Below, piece by piece: positions 36,639 through 44,765 of a stretch of DNA of 64,000 nt. Source of the stretch: Tolypothrix sp. PCC 7910 (GTDB lineage: Bacteria > Cyanobacteriota > Cyanobacteriia > Cyanobacteriales > Nostocaceae); assembly GCF_011769525.1 (NCBI RefSeq), contig NZ_CP050440.1, positions 5,519,501-5,583,500 on the forward strand, written 5' to 3'. The notes below the pieces were generated by a model. The model searched no databases. It was not told the origin of the DNA and was given only the letters and a program-made list of their open reading frames with translations. Each line of letters starts with the position of its first letter. Positions within the stretch are counted from its first letter, which is position 1. Made by a program: the position numbers and the translations under genes.

Positions 36639-38999
36639 CTAGCTTCTAGTTCTTGGTGCTACTAAGCTTGCTACCACATCAGCTAAGTGTGTTGCCTCTA
36701 GCGGTTTGGGGATGTGCATTTGGTAGCCGGAAGCGATCGCCTTCATTTTATCTTCTTCGCGGGCAAAGGCTGTCACTGCTATAGCTGGAATATGCACATC
36801 TACCTCACTTTCCCAGTCTCGGACTTTGCGGATAAAATCGTAGCCGTCTTCTAGCGGCATACCGATATCGCAAAGAATGACGGCGGGTTTCCAGTCAAAT
36901 ACTTTGTTGAGTGCTTGTGCAGCAGAGGCGCAAGTGCATACTTCTGCCCCCTGTTGCATGAGTATTGCAGAAACTAAATCGCGTGCGTCAGGTTCGTCAT
37001 CAACCACCAACACCCGCACATCCTTGAGTTTGTAAGAGTTTTTATAAGTGCCATTCGTAGATGCGATCGCTGGAATGCTAATGCTTTCCTGACGGGCCAT
37101 CACAGGAAGTTGAATAGTGAAAGTTGCCCCCTTACCTTCTCCATCACTATTAGCTTGCACTGTCCCACCGTGAAGCTCAACCAAATGGCGGACAATCGCT
37201 AAACCCAAGCCTAAGCCACCATACTCCCTGGTTGTTGAGCCGTCGGCTTGGCGGAAGCGCTCAAATACGTATGGCAGAAATTCCGCCTTGATACCTACAC
37301 CAGTGTCACGCACGTTCACTTCAACAAATGAGTCAGCTTGCTGAAGCTGCACTTCCACCAATCCACCGTGAGGCGTGAATTTAACTGCATTGGAGAGGAG
37401 ATTCCATACTACCTGCTGAAGTCGATTTTGGTCTCCTAAAACAGGTTCGACATTGGCTAGTTGTACTTGTAAATCGATATTTTTGACTTCCGCAGCGTGG
37501 CCCACCGAATCCATAGCACTAATAATCACAGTGGCTAAGTTGAGTGGCTGTGTTTCCAGACGGAGTTTTCCCAGGATAATCCGCGATGTATCGAGGAGGT
37601 CATTTACCAGTTGTGCTTGAGCTTTGGCATTTCGCTCGATAGTAGCGATCGCATTTTTGGTCTTTTCTTGATCAAGCTTCCCGCCACGTAACAACTGGGC
37701 CCAGCCGAAGATGGCGTTGAGAGGGGTTCTGAGTTCGTGGGAGACGGTAATTAAGAACTCATCTTTAAGACGGTTAGCGGCCTCTGCTTCAGCTCGCGCT
37801 GCTTCGACCTGCTTTAAATGTTCGTCTCTCTCACGCTCCCGTTGTGACAGTAGATTAGCTGAAAAGTCTAAGGCCTCGCCTAATAATGCCACTTCCTGAA
37901 TAGTTGAGGCACTGATGCGCGGATATTCACCTTTAGCAAGCGCTTCTGCTGCCGTTGCTGCCTCAGTGATGCCTTGAGAAATCCATTGTGAGAGCACCAG
38001 TCCACCTACACTGCTTACCAAGAGCAAGGCCAAACCAGAGCCAACTACTAGCCACATTGCACGACGAGCTGGACTTTCAATTACATCAACTGCAACGACA
38101 ACGGCAGTTGTCCAGTTAGAGAAATTAGCCCGTTTGAAAGCAACATACACATGCGCTCCTTCCAAGGTAGTCTCGCGGTAAACACCCTCATTTTTTGCCG
38201 CGATTCGCTTGAGAAAAGACGGGGTACCTGGTTTACCCACAAAGCGCTCAGGATGAAGAGTCCGAGCCACAACAATTCCATGACCATCAATGACAGTACG
38301 CGTCCATTCCCCATCAATATGTGGCTGGTTCTTGATAGTGTGAGTGAGCGATTCTGAGGAGATGAGGGCAGTAAGCACATATCTTAGTTTGCCGTTCCGC
38401 ACTACTGGAACGCGCACGGGGAATGCCCATTGCCGCTTTAAATGTGCAAAAGCCAAATAACCGACAGTTGGCTGCTGTGTTTCGACAACACGCTGTACAC
38501 TTTCAGGCTCATTTGCTAAAGGGAGTGAGGTGCCGAAAAGACGAAAGGTATTAAAAACTTGGCGTTTGTCTGGCGTGAGTAAGATCACACCCAACCAAGT
38601 TGGTTGCGTTTGTACTGTACGCTGTGCCTCATTATAAAAGGCTTTTAAATTAGCTTGGTCGAGTCTGTCAGATGCTGCCAGTGCTTGAAGTGTTCTAGTT
38701 GTGCTAGAAACCTCTCGCTCCACATCTTGAGTGAGATTGCGTGCTGCAAGCAACAAGCGGCGTTCTGAAGACGCACGCTCATTAAAAGAGAGCCTTTGTA
38801 CAACAGCGACAGCAAAAATGACAACTGGGAGTAATGCCCCAGCCACAAGCAAAACAATGTGCCACTTTAGAGCCAGCTTGCGTCCACCGAAAGCATTTAA
38901 GCTGTAATTTTTACTTGTTTTACGCAACCTGACTCCCAAAATGGAGGGAAATTTGGTTTTATTTGTTTTTGTCACGCTCTTTTGCTGACAGCACACCAA
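36639..38999 (-). CDS. Membrane hybrid histidine kinase
   Basis: The 786-residue kinase has a transmembrane helix (about 47-68), an extracytoplasmic sensor region of Cache type (about 70-310), a second transmembrane helix (about 313-338), a HAMP-like linker, the HisKA box with His421 (VSHELRTPLN), the ATPase boxes NLLSNAVKF, DTGVGI and GGLGLGLAI, and a C-terminal receiver with Asp711. It is a complete hybrid with internal phosphorelay to the receiver; no Hpt or output domain is present. The start may be one of several Met codons. Confidence 0.92.
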   Translation of the reverse strand: MVCCQQKSVTKTNKTKFPSILGVRLRKTSKNYSLNAFGGRKLALKWHIVLLVAGALLPVVIFAVAVVQRLSFNERASSERRLLLAARNLTQDVEREVSSTTRTLQALAASDRLDQANLKAFYNEAQRTVQTQPTWLGVILLTPDKRQVFNTFRLFGTSLPLANEPESVQRVVETQQPTVGYLAFAHLKRQWAFPVRVPVVRNGKLRYVLTALISSESLTHTIKNQPHIDGEWTRTVIDGHGIVVARTLHPERFVGKPGTPSFLKRIAAKNEGVYRETTLEGAHVYVAFKRANFSNWTTAVVVAVDVIESPARRAMWLVVGSGLALLLVSSVGGLVLSQWISQGITEAATAAEALAKGEYPRISASTIQEVALLGEALDFSANLLSQRERERDEHLKQVEAARAEAEAANRLKDEFLITVSHELRTPLNAIFGWAQLLRGGKLDQEKTKNAIATIERNAKAQAQLVNDLLDTSRIILGKLRLETQPLNLATVIISAMDSVGHAAEVKNIDLQVQLANVEPVLGDQNRLQQVVWNLLSNAVKFTPHGGLVEVQLQQADSFVEVNVRDTGVGIKAEFLPYVFERFRQADGSTTREYGGLGLGLAIVRHLVELHGGTVQANSDGEGKGATFTIQLPVMARQESISIPAIASTNGTYKNSYKLKDVRVLVVDDEPDARDLVSAILMQQGAEVCTCASAAQALNKVFDWKPAVILCDIGMPLEDGYDFIRKVRDWESEVDVHIPAIAVTAFAREEDKMKAIASGYQMHIPKPLEATHLADVVASLVAPRTRS

Positions 39000-39421
39000 G
39001 TGATTTGTGTGTTGTCATCATTGGAATTATAACTATCTATAAATTTTGTCATCGTGGCAATCATCAAATATTTTCTCTGAAGGCATTCTTTGCCGCTTAA
39101 GCATACATTTAAGCGGCAGTAAAAGTATATTAGACTCAGTGTTCAGCACTTTACTCTATCGCTCTAGCTATTACTCTATTTGCGGCACTTTTAGCTCAAA
39201 TAAGCTGCCGGAAATTTTAAACTATTTTGCGATAGTTTTAGTCAGCCATTTTAGCAAGGTAAATTATTAGCTAAATCAGCTTTTGAAGTCAAAAATACAG
39301 ATATTTACCTTGAAAATCCCGTTAATTTACTTCAACAGAAATCTTATTTTCCCCTTGTCCCCAGTCCCCATTACCCCTTATCCCCACTCCCTCCGGTCGT
39401 GGGGGCCCCGAGTTCCCCAAC
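39000..39421. other. Spacer with CCCC-type repeats
   Basis: No gene is seen in 422 bases. CCCCAGT/CCCCATT/CCCCTTA 7-mer repeats occupy about 39352-39392; the rest is AT-rich. Confidence 0.5.
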
Positions 39422-40741
39422 CTATACAAAAGTTAACGCTTGACCGCGAACTTCTGTATTTAACTTGCCTTTGTCATAGACAATTTCGCCCCCAACAATA
39501 GTAGTAACAGCCCATCCAGTCAGATCCCAGCCTTCAAAAGGACTCCAACCGCACTTGGTTAATAATTCTTCGCGTCGAACTGGGCGGTAAGTATTTAAAT
39601 CTACCAAGACTAAATCAGCATCATATCCAGGGGCGATCGCACCTTTGTTGGGAATACCATAAGCTTCAGCCACAGCTTTGGACATCCACTGCACTACTTG
39701 GGCAACGGTACATTTCCCCTCCATCGCTGCGGTTAACATCACAGCTAGGGAAGTTTCTACTCCAGGCATACCAGAGGGGGTGTTGGGATATTCCTGGGCT
39801 TTTTCTGCTAAGGTGTGGGGTGCGTGGTCTGTAGCGATAAAATCAATTACACCATCGCGTAAAGCTTGCCACAGAACTTCATTATCGTGGGGCGATCGCA
39901 AAGGTGGATTCATCTGTGCTAAAGTGCCAATCTTTGCATAAGCACTGGTATTTAACACTAAATGCTGTGGTGTCACCTCTGCAGTTACCCAGCTAGGTTT
40001 GTCTTGACGCAGCAAATCGGCTTCTTCCGCAGTGGACATATGCAGAATATGCAGCCGCCGTTGGTATTTTTTAGAAAGTTTTAATGCCAGCTTTGTTGCT
40101 AATAGTGCGGCTTCATTATCTTGAATTTGCGAATGAATTGCTGGGTCGTGAATTCCTGCAAATTCTTGCCGCCGTTGGTTAATTCTAGCTTGGTCTTCAG
40201 CATGAACCGCAATTAAGCGATCGCCCTGAGCAAAGATTCCCTCTAGGGCAGCTTCTTGGTCAACTAATAACTGACCATGCATTGACCCCATAAAAATTTT
40301 AATTCCTGGTGTCGGCTTGGCAGTCAGTAAATCGGGCAAATTCTCTGCCGTTGCCCCAATAAAAAAGCCATAATTAACTAAGCACTTAGTGGAGGCACGA
40401 TGTAACTTATCGTCTAAAGCTGCTTGATTAGTTGTAAGCGGACGTGTGTTCGGCATTTCTAAAAAGGAAGTTACTCCCCCTTTAGCGCAAGCACAACTAG
40501 CGGTAAACAAGTCTTCCTTGTGTTCCAGTCCTGGTTCACGGAAATGTACTTGCGGATCGATGACTCCTGGCAACAAAGTTAACCCAGCTGCGTCAATTTC
40601 TTTAGTGGGAGTGGGTGTAGAGATTTCTGGTGCAACTTCGACAATTTGGCGATCGCGCGTCAGCACATCCCCAACCATCAATTCACCATTAGGTAGAATG
40701 ATACGGGCGCGGCGAATCAGTAAACTTTTGGGAGATGACAT
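39422..40741 (-). CDS. pyrC: Dihydroorotase-type amidohydrolase
   Basis: The 439-residue TIM-barrel metal enzyme has the DHOase signatures: GVIDPQVHFREPG, a Lys in GIKIFMGSMHG (carboxylated Lys position), VHAED, HILHMSTAEE and FIATDHAPHT. The metal-binding HxH is QxH here, a variant known in some DHOase-annotated groups. It would make or open dihydroorotate in UMP synthesis, but as cyanobacteria may hold more than one DHOase-like gene, the physiological role is less than certain. Confidence 0.85.
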   Translation of the reverse strand: MSSPKSLLIRRARIILPNGELMVGDVLTRDRQIVEVAPEISTPTPTKEIDAAGLTLLPGVIDPQVHFREPGLEHKEDLFTASCACAKGGVTSFLEMPNTRPLTTNQAALDDKLHRASTKCLVNYGFFIGATAENLPDLLTAKPTPGIKIFMGSMHGQLLVDQEAALEGIFAQGDRLIAVHAEDQARINQRRQEFAGIHDPAIHSQIQDNEAALLATKLALKLSKKYQRRLHILHMSTAEEADLLRQDKPSWVTAEVTPQHLVLNTSAYAKIGTLAQMNPPLRSPHDNEVLWQALRDGVIDFIATDHAPHTLAEKAQEYPNTPSGMPGVETSLAVMLTAAMEGKCTVAQVVQWMSKAVAEAYGIPNKGAIAPGYDADLVLVDLNTYRPVRREELLTKCGWSPFEGWDLTGWAVTTIVGGEIVYDKGKLNTEVRGQALTFV

Positions 40742-40983
40742 GGAGTTAACAATATTAAGACAGAGGACTATACATAACAGAGAACTATCTTTTTAGGTTA
40801 AACTTGGTTGCACTCTTAAGAGTCAATTTTTGCCGCAGGTGAGAAAAAAGTTTATTTTTACCTATGTATGTAATTGTAAATCTGGCAACATAACTAGAAC
40901 ATCTAAGTTCTCCTGTTAAGATTCAAAAATATAGTTCCCCTTGGCGAGTTAAGTAGCTGCATCTTTTTTACTTCAGTAATTTC

Positions 40984-41625
40984 ATGCAAAATCAAGTGTC
41001 TGATAAAAATTCTAGTCAACAACCCGATCATTCTTGGATTGCAGAGCTAGGTAGAACGGTCGTATTAAGTATAGTTCTAGCCCTAGGTATTCGTACTTTT
41101 GTTGCCGAAGCTCGCTGGATTCCTTCTGGTTCAATGGAACCCACTTTGCATGGGACTCCCAACCAGTGGGAGGCAGACAAGATCATTGTGGATAAATTGA
41201 AGTACAAGTTTTCCGATCCGCAGCGAGGGGACATTGTGGTCTTTTCGCCTACAGATGAGTTACAAAAAGAACAATACCACGATGCTTTTATTAAACGTGT
41301 AATTGGCTTGCCTGGAGAAAAAGTTGAATTGAGAAACGGCAAAGTCTTCATTAACAATAAACCTCTGCCAGAAGAGAAGTACCTGAGTAACCAACAACGT
41401 ACAGTAATTGACGTTTGCACATCTGGACAGCAACCACCATTTTTAGCACAGTCTCAGACTATACCCCAAAACGCATACTTAGTACTGGGTGATAACCGTA
41501 ACAGTAGCTACGATAGCCGTTGCTGGGGCGTAGTTCCTCGCCAAAATATCATTGGTCGTGCTGTGCTGCGTTTTTGGCCTTTAAATCACGTTGGCGGTAT
41601 CGATAAGTCACCGCTATATCCATAA
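40984..41625 (+). CDS. lepB: Signal peptidase I
   Basis: The 213-residue protease has one N-terminal transmembrane helix (about 25-42), the nucleophile Ser50 in PSGSMEPTL and the general base Lys104 in FIKRVIGLPGE, plus the GDNRNSSYDSR box. It removes signal peptides at the periplasmic or lumenal face. One-helix topology and the length are typical for cyanobacterial LepB paralogues. Confidence 0.95.
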   Translation: MQNQVSDKNSSQQPDHSWIAELGRTVVLSIVLALGIRTFVAEARWIPSGSMEPTLHGTPNQWEADKIIVDKLKYKFSDPQRGDIVVFSPTDELQKEQYHDAFIKRVIGLPGEKVELRNGKVFINNKPLPEEKYLSNQQRTVIDVCTSGQQPPFLAQSQTIPQNAYLVLGDNRNSSYDSRCWGVVPRQNIIGRAVLRFWPLNHVGGIDKSPLYP

Positions 41626-41880
41626 AATTCCATAGCTAGGATTTCAGTCCTGATTTTCACATTTTTGTTTGTTCAGCACTGCCAAATCTTTAGTCAAAGC
41701 CTGATTCTTAACTTGTTAGCAGTAGCTACCTAGTACTACAAGAAAGATTTCAATATTCAAAATCAATACAGCTTAAGCATTTCGTTGATTGAGAATGGAT
41801 GATTTATTAATGCCTTGTTGTACTAGGTTTATTGATACTTGGTCAGATATTACAGCATATTTCAATTAAATTGAGAACAT

Positions 41881-41913
41881 AGTAGGGGCACAGCAATAGG
41901 TTGTGCCCCTACT
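41881..41913. repeat. AGTAGGGGCACA palindrome
   Basis: AGTAGGGGCACA (41881-41892) and its complement (41902-41913) pair perfectly around a 9-base loop. It lies 38 bases beyond the 3' end of the tmRNA-like gene. It resembles dispersed palindromes in Nostocales; no U-run on either side. Confidence 0.75.
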
Positions 41914-41951
41914 ATTATCCATACTTCACTTCTTTGCAATCTGCTATTAAG

Positions 41952-42032
41952 TGGAGCCGTCGGGAATTGAACCCGAATCCTGCAACTGTCCGTTTGTTGG
42001 TTTCAGAGCAGTCGAACACCAATCGCGGCCCC
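41952..42032 (-). ncRNA. tmRNA-like RNA lacking a tag reading frame
   Basis: On the minus strand an 81-nt element has a 7-bp acceptor stem GGGGCCG/CGGCTCC, a T-arm TCGGG-TTCAATT-CCCGA and discriminator A. Pair 3-70 is G-U, the alanine identity element. The 5' part GGGGCCGCGATTGGTGTTCGAC...GAAACC aligns with the tmRNA 5' end and its D-analogue, not with a tRNA D-arm, and no anticodon arm fits. The middle folds as TCTG/CAGG plus CAAC/GTTG closed by a 9-base loop, like a shortened P2 helix. The mRNA-like part and pseudoknots are absent. Either an ssrA remnant or a new small RNA; no CCA is fully encoded. Confidence 0.55.
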
Positions 42033-42258
42033 AAAATTTGTATTGCCGATGATAATTTATATACCAGGGTTTAAATAGGTTTATTACCTTTATATTACAT
42101 TTGTAATATAAAAACTACATTATGTCAATAGGATACTACTGAAGTTGTTGAACAAATTTATCTCTAATGGCTTTGATTGCCTGAAGTTAATTTTGTTAGC
42201 GTGGTGATATAAGGTTTATTGTTCCTCAGCAATTAGCTAAGAGACACAGGGGTATAAC

Positions 42259-43134
42259 ATGGCTAATTTAAAACTGCGTCGCACCCAAAATGTCAACGGC
42301 GATTTTTATGTAGATACTAGCTGTATTGATTGTGATACCTGTCGCTGGATGGCTCCTGAAGTATTTTATCGTGCTGATGAACAGTCGGCAGTTTATCAGC
42401 AACCGACAAATGCGACAGAAAGATTAACCTCACTGCAAGCACTTTTAGCCTGTCCTACTAGCTCTATTGGTACAGTTGAAAAGCCACAAGATATTAAAAT
42501 TGCCCAAGAAACATTTCCGATTTTAGTTGAGGAAAATGTTTACCATTGTGGCTATCATTCGGAAAAATCTTATGCCGCCGCTAGCTATTTTATTCAACAT
42601 CCTGAAGGCAATATTTTAGTAGATTCGCCTCGATTCACACCGCCTTTGGTCAAGCGTTTAGAAGAGATGGGCGGAATTCGTTATATGTATTTAACTCACA
42701 GAGATGATATTGCCGATCATCAAAAGTTTGCAGAGTATTTTCAATGTCAACGCATTCTGCACGCTGATGATATTTCGGCGGATACTCGCAATGTAGAAAT
42801 ACAATTAACTGGGGTAGAACCATTTACTTTAACTGAGGATATATTAATTATTCCAGTTCCCGGTCACTCAAAAGGGCATACAGTTCTACTCTATAAAAAT
42901 AAGTTTCTGTTTACTGGTGACCATCTTGCTTGGTCAGAAAACTTGTATCAATTGAATGCATTTCGTGATTTCTGTTGGTATTCCTGGACAGAGCAAATTA
43001 AATCAATGCGGAAATTAGCTAATTACTCATTTGAGTGGGTTTTACCAGGTCATGGACGGCGATTTCACGCTGATGTTGAAACTATGCACCAGCAAATGCA
43101 CAAGTGTATTGAGTTGATGGAAGTAGTTAAATAA
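42259..43134 (+). CDS. Ferredoxin-metallo-beta-lactamase fusion
   Basis: The 291-residue protein has an N-terminal single-cluster ferredoxin module (Cys22, Cys25, Cys28 and Cys65-Pro; CIDCDTC) and a C-terminal metallo-beta-lactamase fold (about 95-285) with THRDDIADH, VPGHSKGH and FTGDH. The usual HxHxDH is altered to HRDDIADH. It may be a redox-linked hydrolase or oxygen/NO-type sensor enzyme, but no substrate can be assigned. Plants and cyanobacteria share this fusion. Confidence 0.88.
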   Translation: MANLKLRRTQNVNGDFYVDTSCIDCDTCRWMAPEVFYRADEQSAVYQQPTNATERLTSLQALLACPTSSIGTVEKPQDIKIAQETFPILVEENVYHCGYHSEKSYAAASYFIQHPEGNILVDSPRFTPPLVKRLEEMGGIRYMYLTHRDDIADHQKFAEYFQCQRILHADDISADTRNVEIQLTGVEPFTLTEDILIIPVPGHSKGHTVLLYKNKFLFTGDHLAWSENLYQLNAFRDFCWYSWTEQIKSMRKLANYSFEWVLPGHGRRFHADVETMHQQMHKCIELMEVVK

Positions 43135-43388
43135 ATAATTACTACTTTGTAACTCTTAATTTGTGATTCGTAGTTTTCTCTCCATCTTAAGGTAATTAAT
43201 AATAATCCAATTACCTATTACCAATTACCAAATTTCTCGCCTTACTCTCTAGTGTCACTAGGAAGCAGTTTCAAAATTGTCGATTTGTATTGAATTTAGC
43301 TGAAAACCTTTCTAAATGAGGAGGATTTTACAGCTTGATTGCGAGACAGTGAGTGGAAATGTCATCCAAAACTAGTGAAAGGTAGATT

Positions 43389-44423
43389 ATGAAAGCAACT
43401 GTGTATTATGGAATCGGTGATGTGCGGGTGGAAAACGTTCCCGATCCGCAAATTCAAAAACCAACAGATGCGATCGTACGCATTACTCATGCTTGTATCT
43501 GTGGATCGGATCTGTGGTTTTATCAAGGTAAAGACCAATGGCAACCAGGATGGCGTACTGGACACGAATGGATGGGTATTGTCGAAGAAGTGGGATCAGA
43601 GGTGCGAAATGTTAAGCGGGGCGATCGCGTTTTAGCTCCGTTTGCTTTTTCTGATGGTGCTTGTGAATTTTGCGGTAAAAATATCCAAACTTCTTGCGTA
43701 CAGGGCGGTTTTTGGGGCGGCACAAATGATGGCGGACAAGCCGAAGCCGTTCGCGCTCAGTTTGCTGATGGCACGCTGGTGAAGATTCCTGATGCTGTGG
43801 AAAATGATGAGGCCATGCTCAAGAGGATTTTACCGCTAACAGATGTAATGGCAACAGGACACCATGCTGCAGTATCAGCAGATGTGAAACCAGGAAGTAC
43901 AGTAGCGGTAATTGGTGATGGAGCCGTGGGGTTGTGCGGGGTGTTAGCTGCTCACCGATTGGGAGCCGCCAGGATTATAATGCTTGGTCGCCATGAGAAT
44001 CGGCTGGCGATCGCACGTAAATTTGGCGCAACAGATTTTGTCACCAGTCGGGACGAACCAGCTATTCAAGAAGTGCAAGAAATGACAAAAGGCGGAGCCG
44101 AATCAGTTCTGGAATGCGTTGGTACAGAGTCCTCAATGAAAACAGCGATCGCTATTACTCGTCCTGGTGGAGCAATTGGGTATGTAGGAGTTCCTCATGG
44201 TAGCGAGACAATTAATTTGTCCAGGATGTTTATGTCCAACATCACATTGCGAGGTGGTGTTGCCCCTGCACGTGCTTATATTCCAGAGCTTTTGATTGAT
44301 GTCCTGGCTGACAAAATTGATCCCTCTCTAGTCCTTGACTTGACAGTCGATATCAATGGCGTTCCCGATGGCTATCAGGCTATGAACGATCGCAAAGCAA
44401 TCAAAGTCATGGTGAGTGTTTAG
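43389..44423 (+). CDS. Zinc-dependent alcohol dehydrogenase family protein
   Basis: The 344-residue medium-chain dehydrogenase has the catalytic zinc ligands in CICGSDLW and GHEWMGIVEEVG, a Cys lobe CEFCGKNIQTSC for structural zinc, and the NAD loop VIGDGAVGLCGV. AAAGGTAG precedes the ATG. Substrate unknown. Confidence 0.92.
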   Translation: MKATVYYGIGDVRVENVPDPQIQKPTDAIVRITHACICGSDLWFYQGKDQWQPGWRTGHEWMGIVEEVGSEVRNVKRGDRVLAPFAFSDGACEFCGKNIQTSCVQGGFWGGTNDGGQAEAVRAQFADGTLVKIPDAVENDEAMLKRILPLTDVMATGHHAAVSADVKPGSTVAVIGDGAVGLCGVLAAHRLGAARIIMLGRHENRLAIARKFGATDFVTSRDEPAIQEVQEMTKGGAESVLECVGTESSMKTAIAITRPGGAIGYVGVPHGSETINLSRMFMSNITLRGGVAPARAYIPELLIDVLADKIDPSLVLDLTVDINGVPDGYQAMNDRKAIKVMVSV

Positions 44424-44527
44424 CGATCGCAGCTTTTAAAGAATCCCGATCATAAGTTATCTCCACTGCTCCAGAGTAATGGATTCAGTGGGGAAATCAC
44501 AGCAATTTAGTTAAATTAATTTTTTAG

Positions 44528-44601
44528 TGGCTCAGGTCTGATTTGAACAGACGACCCCAGGCTTATGAGTCCCGTGCTCTAACCTACTGAGCTACTGAGC
44601 C
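44528..44601 (-). tRNA. tRNA-Met (CAU), elongator
   Basis: The minus strand gives a 74-nt cloverleaf: acceptor GGCTCAG/CTGAGCC, discriminator A, D-arm GCTCAGTAGGTTAGAGC, anticodon loop CTCATAA and T-arm GTCTG-TTCAAAT-CAGAC. Three features, a matched first base pair, a D-loop unlike trnI-CAU and a discriminator A, fit elongator Met. Confidence 0.95.
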
Positions 44602-44704
44602 TTGCTTTATCCAATGATTCCTAAATATAGCAGAAAAACTTCATAATTACTAGCCCCATTGAAAATTAATTTTCTGTTTGGGGTTAGTGAATGGCTGTAC
44701 AGCA

Positions 44705-44729
44705 AAAGAGGGAGTTTAACTCCCTCTTT
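44705..44729 (-). terminator. Terminator of the LysM-M23 gene
   Basis: Arms AAAGAGGGAG (44705-44714) and CTCCCTCTTT (44720-44729) form a 10-bp stem with a 5-base loop, 36 bases past the stop of the leftward peptidase gene. Confidence 0.75.
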
Positions 44730-44765
44730 GAAAAAGGCAAGAATTGAATTCTAGACAGCCAGAAA

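Noticed and set aside
41952-42032. Ordinary tRNA gene
   Set aside because: Acceptor and T-arms are present, but no 5-bp anticodon stem with a 7-base loop can be formed and the D-region matches tmRNA instead.
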